DNA from: Pomphorhynchus laevis
Taxonomy: Eukaryota; Acanthocephala; Palaeacanthocephala; Echinorhynchida; Pomphorhynchidae
Length of the DNA: 64,000 nt
Assembly: GCA_012934845.2 (NCBI GenBank)
Contig: WNNJ02001922.1
Span: 62,001-126,000 of the forward strand
Direction of reading: 5' to 3'
A program made the translations under genes and the position numbers. The notes beneath the pieces were generated by a model, which saw only the letters and a program-made list of their open reading frames with translations, had not been told where the DNA came from and ran no database searches. Shown here one piece after another: positions 43,896 to 54,959 of the stretch; the first letter of the stretch is position 1; every line of letters starts with the position of its first letter.

Positions 43896-43901
43896 AATAA
43901 A
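43896..43901 (+). promoter_or_regulatory. Candidate polyadenylation signal AATAAA
   Basis: A canonical hexamer about 100 bp after the stop of the candidate terminal exon. In AT-rich DNA such hexamers are common, so it is only supportive. Confidence 0.35.
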
Positions 43902-44309
43902 ATGCTATTTTTTGAATTTTAAACATTTACCATTTTGCAAAGCACTAGCTTGATACAATGATCGACGCGCATAATGATCCTTATTATGATTATTTATCTA
44001 TAATATTTATCATTTAAATAATATTTTAAATAATTCTGCTAGTTGTTGCCCGAAATTATACTCACAGGTATTGTACAGCAGGACGCTACTAATCAGCCTG
44101 GGTGGGTCAACTGCACAATAAAGCTATTTTTATTTCAAATAACAACTACATCTACTTCAAATAGATCACAAATAAAATCATTTTTAATTCGAAGACAATT
44201 TGACGATGTTCTTATTTTAAAAATATTTAAAGAATATAAATGTTTAATGGATATAAAATTTGTCAAGAATATAAACATGCATATAAACATATATGAATGA
44301 TATATAGTA
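43902..44309. other. AT-rich spacer
   Basis: An 85-codon ORF (44043-44300) runs into the LINE junction and has no recognisable features. Confidence 0.3.
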
Positions 44310-44955
44310 GCTTTCTATGTAAAGCTACTAGGGCGTTATATTGTATTAAAAATGCATTCCTCCGGTTAAGCTGTCATATGTTCAAGAGGTTATTCATCTC
44401 CATCGTCAGGCCACACTTGGAGTACTGCATTCAGGCTTGTTTCACTGTCACAAAGCAAAAACCATTAGACTGGATTCTATTCTTAGGCGCGGATCGAGGC
44501 TTTGTATTGGCTTAAGTGGTATTGACTATTATGTACGTCTAAATCGTATTGGGATGTTGTCGGTACGTGAGAGGTTCATATCTTTGGAAATGCTGTGTAT
44601 ATGGCATATGTCGAATGATGCGGTGGGTTATCCTACTGATGTAATCACTAAGCGGGTAGGTAAGTTGCGGGGACAAGCAGAGTCATGTATAAACTTGGAT
44701 TTGGCAGATTACCAAAAGTGTATAGATCTCAAGGAGAGGAATTAACATGTGGAATTCGTCGCCTGAGGAAGTCGTTGCAGTCCCCAGTTTGAGAACGTTT
44801 AAATCACGATGCTACAAATGGATACGTGAACAATGCCGCCATTCAACACTACCACTGGAATACCCTAATTAGCTACGTTGACTGACTATTTGCTTTTCTT
44901 CTTTTTGGACTCTGCCTGAATAGCCTTTTGGCTTTGGTACGTATTGAAATAAATA
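44310..44955 (+). pseudogene. CR1-H LINE 3' end, second copy
   Basis: Nearly the same as 2265-2910: AAAGCTACTAGGGCGT at the 5' side, 'HMFKRLFISIVRPHLEYCIQ' (44366-44430), 'LRRGSRLCIGLSGIDYYVRL', then a frameshift and the 3' UTR ending GGCTTTGGTACGTATTG. 5'-truncated before the active site. Confidence 0.85.
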
Positions 44956-45099
44956 AAAATATGTTGAAAAAATTAAACAAATAAGTTAAACAAAACATTA
45001 TTATTAGTATTACAAGTTATAGCCAAATGGCTGTTTCAGCTGATCACAGGAAAAATTTGAAAAATAAGTAAATAGCGGTTAAATAATATTGTACACATC

Positions 45100-47900
45100 C
45101 GGAATGCCATGATCGTTAATCCACTGACGCAGTTAACTTCAAATTGATAGAAGTCTTTGGTACATGCTATTTCTCCTGACAACGTGTTCCAGACGTTTAA
45201 TGCTCGATGTGAGAGCCCTAGACAAACTCACTACTTTACCGTGGGGAAACTAAAATAGTTTTAATGAGTGGCCACGACGCGTCTGAGAACAAACTTTAAC
45301 ATAGCCCGAGGATAGCCCATCTATCCCATTAACCATTCGCCATAATGCAATAAGATCTAGGTAATATAGCCTCTGACCAAAAGATGGTATCTTTAGAAAT
45401 TCAAGCCGCTCACGATATGAATATGATCCATCCATACACATTCGAGAACCTCTACGAAGGATTGACTCTGGTCTATTGATCTCTCCCTTAGTGTACAGAT
45501 AAACTGCTTGCACGCAGTACTCTATTTGTGGGCGAGCAAAAGCGCAGTAAAGCCGTTTGAAAACATGGATTAATACGATTAAATGCATTTTTGAGGCAGT
45601 ACATAGCTCGCAAAACCATGATATAGGCCAACTCTGTATTTGACCGAGATTTCAATGTTCGATGCTACGTGACACCCAGATCCCTATACTCCATGACAAC
45701 ATTAAGAATTGAAGTTCCTAGGCGAAATTGACTGTCATCGCAACGCCTTCCTAATTTCATGTGGCCGCATTTGTCAACATTGATCTTCATACCAGTAGCC
45801 TCACTCCATTGGTATATTTCATTAAGGTATTCCTGCAGGGAAATGCCAAACGGATTAATATTATCTACAGACCATAGTTTGAGGTCGTCATCAAAAGCAA
45901 GACAGAGACTCTGAATCTGCAGCAACAAATCGTAAAGGAACACAATAAATAGCAGAGGTTCTAGTACGGTACCCTGCGGAACACCACAGTAAACGCGTAT
46001 GAGAGTGGAAAGATGGGTGCCAACTCACTCGTGAGAATCGATAACGTAGGGAATCTTGAACCCACTTACACAACATTACAGGAATGCCTTAGTTAAATAG
46101 TAATGCTACCAAGCTCTAACGCGGCACCCGATCGAATGCTCTTGAAAATACAATGAATATCACATTGATTAGCCGCGACTGACGGCCTAAACCCACATTT
46201 CGCGTGGAGTCAATAAGTTAGTTAAGCAGGAACGACCAGGGAGGAAACCGTGTTGAGAAGACGGCATTATTCCGAGTTCCCTCAAGTGATGCCTGATCCG
46301 GGTTGTGATCAACTTTTCAAGCACTTTGCATAGAGAACTAGTCAGGCTGATTGGTCTATAGTCAGTACAAGCCGTTGCAATGGTTTTCTTTGGGATCGGA
46401 ACTACGATGGCAGTTTTCCAGACATCAGGAACACATCCACTGGTCAAACTGTTCTCAAAAATAACAAGAAGAGAAGGAGCCAAATATCTAGATAAATTCT
46501 TTAAGAGAAACGGAGAAATGTCATCAGGGCCGGTAGAGCTAAATGGGTCAAGCTGATCAAGCTTACTTACAATCTCACTAATCGTTACTGGAAGAAAACG
46601 CGAAGATTGCCCTAATGCTACACCCTGCGAAGTGATAGGAGCTCTAGGTGAATTATTTGCTGATAGCGAAAAAGACGTAGAAAGGCATTCCACAATACCA
46701 CTCTGAGAAGTTATCATACATCCCTTCGCATTAAGGACATACTTGATTTCTGTGTTAAGGGTTCTGTTACGACGAACATAAGCCCTTAATAGTTTTGAAT
46801 TTCGTGTTACATTATTAGCGATAGACGATTCGAATGCATATCGTTTTGTTGCTTTCACTCTAGTACAAAGATTTCGAACATATTTATATTTGGCAGAGAA
46901 ACTAGAGTCAGAACGCTGAAGCTTCCATAAGCAATTTCGTGAACTTATTAGTTGTCTGACTTCGTAATCTATTCATGCAGGTGACTTAGCAGCATAAGAG
47001 GATTCGCGCATAGGGGCAAGAATATCGGATAATTTATGTAGGTAATCAGTGATAATATTCAATGATAGCTTGTCTGGGTTCATGAAAGTACACGGGAATT
47101 GGTTGTAAGCTCTCAAAACATCTACTCTTCTCACTTTCGACCAATGACGTTTGGCAGTTTTTGAGCTAGGTGGACAGAATCTGGAATAAGGGACATCCGT
47201 CAAGGAGAGCAAGCAGTGGTCACTACTTCCTAAAAGTGGGATATGATCAACTTTGATTATGTCTCCTACATATCTGGAAAACGCCAGATTAAGTACCGAA
47301 TCATATCTTGAAGTTAAGCAATTTAGCTCTTGTACGTGCTGAATCAGCATGAGTTCCTCAGCTAGGAACTCTGATATTTCCCTTTTCGTGGAACTACCAT
47401 CAGAAAAGACAGAGTTTGACCATCTAGATCGTGGAAGATTAAAATCACCCAAAAGAATAAAGTGAGGGGAAAAACATACCGATTGTAAAATAAGTTTTAG
47501 TCGATCAGTGTCTGCAATTACTGACGGAGATCGATACACGACGCAGAAATTCATACTGGTAGCTGAGTGATCGATACGGAAGCATAGAGTCTCAAACGAC
47601 CCCAAAAAGTCACAAACATTCAACACCTAAGATACGAGGAAATTTTCTCTGACATATGCGGCGACACCGCTACCTCGCCTACCTGGTATCCATAAAAGGC
47701 GAAATCCATGAGTGTTCACAGTGGTATCGACAATATATTGATCCAATCAGGATTCAGCAACGCAGAAAATGTAATACAAATGAGAAAGCATGTGATACTT
47801 TAAGTCCACTATTTGAGCAGGCAAAATATGAAGATTAGAATACCCAATCGATAAATAGCGTATGAGTTGTGGTAAGGGATTACTAGGAACGGTGAATAAT
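45100..47900 (-). pseudogene. CR1-G LINE: endonuclease and reverse transcriptase
   Basis: Minus strand. Endonuclease from about 47860: 'FCVAES', 'RRGSGVAAYV' (about 47660), 'NFCVVYRSPS', 'FILLGDFNLPRSRW' (47460-47420), 'LGSSDHCLLSL'. RT: 'FSSTGPDDISPFLLKNL' (about 46530), 'WKTAIVVPIPKK', 'DYRPISLTSSLCKVLEKLI', 'SQHGFLPGRSCLTNLL', 'GVPQGTVLEPLLFIVFLYDL', then 'LAFDDDLKLW' (about 45905-45876), where FADD has become FDDD. The C-terminus (45588-45250) includes 'ILRRGSRMCMDGSY'. The region between 46187 and 46076 is broken. ORF1 is absent. The domain order and motifs are CR1-like, closest to CR1-H. Confidence 0.85.
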
Positions 47901-48013
47901 TTGTTGAATGAAACTAAGTGTCCCAGATCAGAATTTAAACTAACGCTACCTAAGAGTTGCGATGAATGACTGTTGAAACTAGCTTTTCCAGACGAACTAT
48001 CAAGATTTGAAGT

Positions 48014-48075
48014 GGATACTGCTAAGATACGTGTTAGCTGAACTGGATACCGCTAGATACGTGTCAGGTGAACGA
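48014..48075. repeat. ~30-bp tandem duplication
   Basis: TGGATACTGCTAAGATACGTGTTAGCTGAAC and TGGATACCGCTAGATACGTGTCAGGTGAAC lie side by side at the boundary between the CR1-G 5' side and the L2-B 3' end. Confidence 0.8.
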
Positions 48076-48077
48076 TT

Positions 48078-49324
48078 ACAAATCCACTAACTAACAAAAA
48101 ATGAATAAATCAAACAGATAAATTGTTTAAATTGTTTAAATGTGATCGGATTTGGCGTTTAAAGCACGGCAGGGAGGTTGATTGGCTATATGAATGGACA
48201 GATGATTCCACGAGAGGAGTAGATACAAGGAAGGAACGGAAGCCAAATGAAATAGAGTAGTTTGGGACATGTAAACTAAGGGTATTACGGGAACGTAAAG
48301 AACAGTAAACAGGACGAGAATTATCAAAAAAAGGAAAGTTGAGAAATCAAGGGATATGAAAAGTTACAAGGTGGAAAGCAAGGAGAAGAAAGTAAGGAAA
48401 TTGAGAGAAACAATATGGTCGGATCATGATCAAAACGACGAAGACGGATGAGAATTCGGACGGCTGTGTTGAAGATACTTTAAAACGGAAGAAGATTTGA
48501 TTTAGGTGAGTTGCAATATGGATTAAGACAGTAATCAAGTCTTGAGAATAGGAAATATATGATAGTCATACAATAAGAGATATCGATCAATCTACGAACT
48601 TGACGGAGGTTGCGGAGTATCAAGGTAGATGAGCGTACTTTATCTTTAACTAAAGGTTTAAGTAAAAGTCGGTTGTCAAAATGGGAGCCTAGGAAAACGA
48701 GATTATCAACGATAGGAAGAATTGTAGAATTTAATGATACGGAGGGAGGTTCGAAGCCGAGGCGTTGAGGTAGGATCCACATAATTTTGGATTTATCAGG
48801 ATTCAGTGAAAGGCGAAGGGAAGAAAGATGATTGGAAATTGAGACAAGACAGTCGGAAGCAGAAACACTAAGATCGTGAATACGATAAACAGGTGCATGA
48901 GCATAAATGAGAATGTCATCAGCATATTGCATAACATGGAAGTTAAATTTATGAGAAATCGAAGACAAATCACCAAGAAGAGAGAAAAGCATAGGGCCTA
49001 ATACTGATCCTTGTGGAACACCGGACGGAATGGACGAAGGATGGGAGATAGAAGAGTTAGAATAGACGCGAAATGTACGGTTTGATAGATATGAAGAAAA
49101 CTATTATACAGTGGGTAAAGAGAATCCATAATCATGACGAAGGCGATGGAGAAGAATCGAGTGATCGACGATGTCAAAAGCAGACGATAGATCAAGAGAA
49201 ACTATGAAACTACATAATTTATGATCGCTAGATATGAGTAAGTCGTTATAAACTTTAAGACAAACAATTTCTGTAGAGTGATTAGAGCGAAAAGCGGCTT
49301 GGAAGGGGAGAAATAAGTTGAAGG

Positions 49325-49384
<60 letters not shown>

Positions 49385-49545
49385 CTTGCTTGAGAAGTGA
49401 GATAGAACGGTACGAAGATGGTATTGAGGGGTCGAGAGATTGTTTTTTGAGGAGAGAAAAATAGTAGCGCATTTCCAGTTGAAAGGAAATGTGTCGCTAC
49501 GGATAGACAAGTTTAACAAGTTTGTATTATCAGCTTCCATTTTAG
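48078..49545 (-). pseudogene. L2-B LINE: reverse transcriptase and C-terminus
   Basis: Minus strand: 'KKQSLDPSIPSSYRSISLL' (about 49460-49405), a (TA)n tract inside the coding region, 'FQAAFRSNHSTEIVCLKVYN' (about 49305-49245), 'VSLDLSSAFDIVDHSILL', 'GDLSSISHKFNF', 'VMQYADDILIYAHAP' (48938-48894, intact active site), 'LSLNPDKSKIMWILPQ', 'NLVFLGSHFDNRLL', then a C-terminus reaching about 48140. The 3' tail is cut in the hairpin. Frame breaks occur near 49080 and 48500. This is the best L2-B RT in the window. Confidence 0.85.
49326..49379. repeat. (TA)27 microsatellite inside an RT reading frame
   Basis: An uninterrupted alternating AT tract of about 54 bp lies between the 'SISLL' and 'LFLPFQAAFRSN' segments of L2-B ORF2. 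It translates as repeated Tyr-Ile, so it does not introduce stops. Confidence 0.95.
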
Positions 49546-49559
49546 GTGACCGAATTTGT

Positions 49560-49904
49560 TAAACTCACTTTATATTTGTTTGCCATAACATTCTCTTTGT
49601 TAAAATATTGCTCTTTGCTCCTTTTGAGAGCAGTTCAATTGCTTGGCAACGTAATATTTTTCAAATCCATAATATTGGATGGCATATGCTATCTAATGTA
49701 GGATATTTTTTATTTTAAGTATTAATTCGCAAATAGCGGTAACGATTTAAAAAAGACCAATTTATTTTAAGTGGCAATTTTAATGAAATTATTTGAGCTA
49801 TCACAACCTACGATTCGCTTGACTTTATTTACAGTTATAGAATCTGTTTGGATTTTCACAAAATGAATTTCAATCAATCCTTTTAATTATTTATCGAGCC
49901 AGAT
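49560..49904. other. Unassigned spacer
   Basis: AT-rich; GTGGCAATTTTAATG near 49771 may be a decayed LINE tail. Confidence 0.3.
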
Positions 49905-50149
49905 TAATAATAATAATAATACAATAATTTATTTAACGTGGCAAATGCGTGCAAAATGCACGCTTACATGACCACTAACAAACAAACAAAAGAACATAAA
50001 AGATCACAGGTAATTAGTTAATTGTTGAAAAAGAATTGGATTTGGCGTTTGAAGTACGGCATAGATGTTGATTGGCGGATATGAATAGGCAGTTGATTCT
50101 ACAAGAGAGGAGCAGCCACAACGAAGGAGCGGAAGCCAAAAGAGGTAGA
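49905..50149 (-). mobile_element. L2-B 3' end, host of the full-length L2-A
   Basis: Tail with hairpin GCGTGCA AAA TGCACGC (49947-49963), then L2-B C-terminal sequence up to AAAGAGGTAGAG. The same element resumes at about 54729 (ACTTGGGGCATGTAAAAGAA to about 54805), as judged from the uninterrupted copy at 62830-62920 (AGAGGTAGAGTAGTTTGGGA). Confidence 0.8.
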
Positions 50150-50159
50150 GTAAAAAAAA

Positions 50160-50205
50160 GATTTATTTTAACGTGGCAAATGCGTGCCAGCGCACGCTTA
50201 CATGA
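50160..50205 (-). promoter_or_regulatory. L2-type 3' terminal hairpin (reference copy)
   Basis: Element sense: TGTAAGCGTGC GCTG GCACGCATTTGCCACG. Stem arms at 50182-50187 and 50192-50197, 4-nt loop. The same position in other copies has GTGTGC/GCACAC, GCGTACA/TGTACGC or GCGTGCA/TGCACGC. Probably the site recognised by the element RT when it primes at a nick. Confidence 0.75.
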
Positions 50206-50229
50206 CCACAACAAAAACAAAACTGTGAA

Positions 50230-53200
50230 TCAGGCGTCGAGAAGGTGTGAACGGAGGTGTTTGAATGTGATAAAGGAGGGAGCGCGGCGGACGTCGAGGG
50301 GGAGTTGATTCCAGGCGAGTGAGGCGGCGACGAGGAAGGATCGGAGACCGTAGTTGTTGGAGTAATTAGGAACGTGGAGTAAGAGGGTATTACAGGAACG
50401 AAGCGATAGCGAGGTGGGGCGAGTATCGTCTAAGAAAGGAAGGTTGATGAACGATGGGGAGCCGACAGCGATGAGACGAAAAGTAATGAGAAGAAGGCGG
50501 AGTTTGATGCGGATGTGGATGGTGGGCCAGGAGAGTTGGGCAAAATATGTGGATGTGTGGTCGAAGCGACGGAGGCGAAAGAGCACTCGAACGGCGGTGT
50601 TGATTATTCGTTGTAGGGGTAGGATGATGGATTTTGGAGAATTGGCGAAAAGGCTAAGGCAGTAATCGATTTTAGGGAAAAGAAGCGATGAAAGAAGAGA
50701 CATACAAGAACGGAAGTCGATAAGGGGCGGATACGGCGGATGTCACGAAGAATTAAGTTAGACGAGCGGACCTTGTCACGGACGAAGGGTTTAAGGGAAA
50801 GGTGATCATCGAAATGGAAGCCTAAGAAAGTGAGATTGTGGACTACAGGGATGATCGATGAGGCAAAAGATACAATGGGAGGAGATATGCTTGGTTTACG
50901 GGGAAGGATCCACATTATTTTGGACTTTTCGGCGTTTAGAACGAGATGGAGATTGGAGAGACGCTTGTAGATAGAAGAGAGACAGTTGGAGGCAGAAATG
51001 GCGATGTCGTGTATGCGATGTGCGGGTGCATGAGCATAGATTAGAATGTCATCGGCGTATTGCATGACGTTAAACGAGTAAGGTTTGATAAATGGAGAGA
51101 GATCGCCAAGCAAAAGAGAGAAAAGCAGGGACCTAGGACTGAACCTTGTGGAACCCCGCAAAAAATAGGGATGGGAGGGGAGGATGATGAATTAGAACAG
51201 ACGCGAAAGGAACGGTCGGATAGATATGAGGCGAACCAAGCTACGGAGGAGGAAGAAAAGCCGTAATCATAACGAAGGCGAGAAAGGAGGACGGAGTGGT
51301 CGACAATGTCGAATGCGGAGGAGAGGTCCAGGGAGATGAGAACACTATATAGAGCCTTGTCTCGAGAAATGAGTAAGTCGTTGTAAACTTTTATGCATGC
51401 GATTTCTGTCGAGTGATTAGAGCGGAAAGCGGATTGGAAAGGAGGGTACAGATTGGATGAGGAGAGATAAGCGTTGATTTGTATTAAGATGAGGCGTTCT
51501 AAGAGCTTAGAAAGAGTAGGGAGTAGTGAAATCGGGCGATAGCTAGAAGGAAGGGAGGGGTCGAGCGATTGTTTCTTAAGGAGGGGACGAACGATTGCGG
51601 ATTTCCAGTGTGAAGGGAAGATACGACTGCGGATGGACGAGTTAAACAAGGTTGTGAGAAATGGGGATATCGATGAGCATATAGATTTTAATATGTGGGT
51701 AGGCAGGGGATCGGCAGGTGAGGTTTTGTTGGGCAAGGACATGAGGACAGATGATACTTCTGTAGGTGATACAGGGAGAAGATGAAAGAGTTCGGGAAGG
51801 ATGAGAGTAGACTGGGCAGAGTGGGATAGGATGGAGACCGGGGTGTGAGAGAGCAGCGTGGATACTTTAGTCTGGAGAAATGACGAATAATCATTAGCAT
51901 TGATGTTGCAAGGCGTAGAGGAACGAGCAAGGATTGAGTTAAAAGTATGCCAGAGAGTCTTAGAGTTGAATGAAGTGATTATTTTATGCTGCCAGAAGGA
52001 GTTGCATTTGGTACGTAGTAGGTTGAGATGAGACCGGCGAAGAGCAAGATAGGAATCACGGAAAGACGGAGTGATCAAGCGGAAATCGCGTCTAAGAGAG
52101 CGGTGATAGACTCGAAAAGCATGGCGGAGTCGACGCTTTGAGAGTAGCATTGGATGTCAAACCATGGGGCACGGTGCAAGCGACGGTGTGGGTGAGACTT
52201 GAAGGGCAAGAGAATATCGAGAGTGGATGTGAGTTCAGTCGAAAAGAAAGGCGAGATCGTGAGGAGATGAATATGTTATTGTGGGTAATGATAGAGACGA
52301 TTTGAGTAAGGCAGAGCGGAGAAGGGAAAGGTCAAGATTTCTCCAAAGGCGACGTAGGATTGTAGGTGTGTGAGGAGGGGTGTGGTTGCGAGCGAGATCA
52401 AGGGTGATAAGAAAGTGATCGGATAGACCAGGATCAGAGATGGACAGTGAGGTGTGGGCAGCAAAATGATCGGGGACAGTGATGATGTCGAGTGCCCCGC
52501 CAAGTATATGTGTGGGGGCAGTGGATATTTGTTTGTAATTGTAGTTGGATAGAATGTTGATGAAGCGGATGGAATCTGTGAAAGAGGGGCGGTCTAGGCG
52601 GATATTGAAGTCGCCTAGAACGAGTGAAGGGATTGAGGACAAAGAACAATGAGAAAGGAGGTCAGCGAGTTCGGTAAAAAATAAGGCTGTAGGAGCTGAT
52701 GAACCAGGACGGTATACAATGGCGAGATCTAGAGTGATCGGGTTAGAATAACGACAAGTGAGCAATTCAAAAGAGCAAGGACTGAAAGGGGGATTGATTT
52801 TGCGAAGAGACGCTGGGTGACGCGCGAATGCGACGATGCCGCCATGATTAGAGGATTTAGAAGGGCATGAGCTGAGGGGGCGGGCGGATTCGACTAGGGA
52901 GCAACCGGCAGAGAGCAGACGGCGAATGGAGAGGTCGTCGGAATCTGAGTGCCAGGATTCGGTGAGGCAGAAGAGATCGATGGATTGCTTGGTGAATAGG
53001 TTGAGGATAAGATCGGATTTATTGAGAATAGATCTAGTGTTGAGGAGACCGAGGCGGAAACCGTGTGCTGTGGCGAAAGAGACTAGTGGAGAAGACACAT
53101 AGTAGAGATGGAGCGCCATCGAATTTTTGGACGGGTGTGGACAATTTGAAAATTTCCGTCTATGTTTCGGATGGCGAGTGAAGTTTCGCCGTTTTTCTCG

Positions 53201-53289
53201 CGACGACGTTTTTCGATGCGGGCTGAAGAGATTTGAGCGATTTCGGAAGGGGCGCGATCGGGGAAAATTCGAGTGGTTGAAGATGACAT
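50230..53289 (-). pseudogene. L2-A ORF2: endonuclease plus reverse transcriptase, three to four frame breaks
   Basis: 53289-53130 may be the N-terminus ('RAPSEIAQISSARIEKRRRE'), then a shift to 53119. Endonuclease: 'GFRLGLLNTRSILNKSDLIL', 'LFCLTESWHSDSDD', 'SNHGGIVAFARH', 'LDLAIVYRPGSS', 'SLVLGDFNIRLDRP' (about 52630-52590), 'GGALDIITVPDHF', 'SDPGLSDHFLI'. RT (52150-51041): 'NKTSPADPLPTHILK', 'WKSAIVRPLLKKQSLDPSLP', 'SYRPISLLPTLSKLLERLIL', 'FRSNHSTEIACIKVYNDLLI', 'LISLDLSSAFDIVDHSVLL', 'GVPQGSVLGP'. After a shift near 51130 come the active site 'YADDILIYAHAP' (YADD at 51048-51059) and 'AEKSKIMWILPRK'. A final shift near 50730 leads to a C-terminus ending 'SFITFKHLRSHLLDA'. All catalytic motifs are readable, so the breaks are recent. 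Confidence 0.9.
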
Positions 53290-53348
53290 GAGTTTGAAAC
53301 GTTGAGAGAGGACAGAGGACGCGTGAGAGCGATGCTTGAAAACAATTT

Positions 53349-54533
53349 TTAGGAGAGGGGCTGGGAAGGATTAGATTGAGAAGATTTGTTTAGACGGATG
53401 AATGCGACTGGAGAAATGTCCTTGAAAAAGGATGGTTTATCCGCAGGAACAATAGACGAGAGGATGGATCTGAAGGCGGAAACATCGTGGTCCAGACGTG
53501 CTTGTGGAGATAAGGAGTTAGAAGGCGTGATATTAGTAACAATGACGCAACGATCGCGAGAAGCAAAGCGCTTCCGTAAAGGAGGACGACTGACGTGAGT
53601 AGGTGAGATCACGATAGAAGAGCTGGCAGTTGATGATTTGGAGGGATTTGGTTTGACGACGGGAGACATAGAGGATAATGATAATAAAGCGGGTGGCAAG
53701 CGATGTGAGGAAAGGTTATGAGTGGAAGGATAGTGGAGGCTGGTGGAGATGATTTTGATTGATGGATGCAAGTTATTGAGAAACGAGACAGGAAGGACGG
53801 GACGTGAAGTGTCGGGGAGTGAACATACATTAGTTGTAACAATTTGCGGCTCCGTCACTGTATCGGTAGATTTATCATAAACTTGACAAAATCCATCTTG
53901 CTGCGATACAATTTGCGGCTCCTTCAGATTATCTGATAATGGATTATCTGATGATGACGTAGAAACGCAATGAGGGGTAGAAATGTAAGGTGATTTATCT
54001 GATACGACAAAAGAAATACTGGGTTGCAAATGGTCAATGACAGTAACATCAGAAGATTGAGCTGATTGATTGGGCAAAATTGAAGGATGTATAGTAATAC
54101 CTGTAGAAGAGATGGGAGATTTGGCATTCTTAGAGGCAATCGAATGCGGGAGAATTGGGCATCGAGGTTGAGACTTATTACAATACGAAGAGGCATGTGT
54201 GGACATCGCTGCATTGCCAGATAGTTTCAATATATTTGTCTTGAGACTCTCTATTTCACTCTTCATCGTATTTATCATCTTAGCCGAACAGTAGCCACAG
54301 TAGAATTCGTTGTCTGCAAGGCAAGATGCCTGGGATTCTGAAGTCCAAATACTTACCCACGTGTGACAATCATTGTTTGAGCAAAGGACTTGTTGTTCAG
54401 ATCCATTGGAAACATCTCTAACATCGGTGTTGGACGCAACATGGTTGGGAACTTGAGACTTTTGTTTTTTTCCGACCCATTTGTATATAGTCGTTTGATT
54501 CGTGATTTTATTCTCCTCGTTGTATGTATATTA
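53349..54533 (-). CDS. L2-A ORF1 with PHD-like finger
   Basis: The frame is open for about 1.18 kb from the stop at 54531-54533. No ATG is found before 54278, so initiation is unclear: it may lie at 54278, or at a non-ATG or lost start. Upstream of 54278 the frame encodes 'VLCSNNDCHTWVS', then 'SCLADNEFYCGYC', the cysteine/histidine spacing of the PHD-like finger of CR1/L2 ORF1. A short coiled-coil ('MINTMKSEIESLKTNILKL'), a long Ser/Pro-rich low-complexity region and a conserved basic block ('PPLRKRFASRDRCVIVTNI') follow; the last is also in the copy at 4904-5185. The role of such proteins is RNA/chromatin binding in the element RNP. The uninterrupted frame is notable given the broken ORF2. 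Confidence 0.75.
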
Positions 54534-54959
54534 GATTAATATTTTCGTAAACACCAAAGCGGTCAGTTGTAATATTTATCCTCTGTGTATATTAATCTCT
54601 TGTATGTTATTTTATTGTATGTTTATAAGAAACCAAAATTTGTTTTCGAACTGTAATTGTAAGTACTTTAATAATCAATTATTTTCTTAACGTCTAAGGC
54701 ACCGCAACAAACTAAGGCGTGTAAAAGAAACTTGGGGCATGTAAAAGAAGGGAATTACGGGAACGCAGAGCACAATACACAGTACGAGAATTGTCGAGAA
54801 AAGAATTGTCGACATACTTTGAGGTAGACTTAAACTGTGTTATGTAATTTGGGGTAACCATTTAGAATACGGATTATAATTAGATCAGAGCAAAAAAATT
54901 CGACTAGAAGTGTTCTGTAGTTATTATTACTTTTGATTCATCGTATTAATCTTTAACTT

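Larger units (their letters stand above)
50151..54722 (-). mobile_element. L2-A, apparently full-length ~4.6 kb LINE with target duplication
   Basis: Minus strand: ~190-nt 5' UTR, ORF1 (54533-53349), ORF2 (53289-50230), 3' UTR of ~75 nt with the hairpin, and an A/T-rich end. GTAAAA flanks it (50150-50155 and 54723-54728), and L2-B sequence continues on both sides. This gives the family's reference layout and shows it was active after L2-B. Confidence 0.75.
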
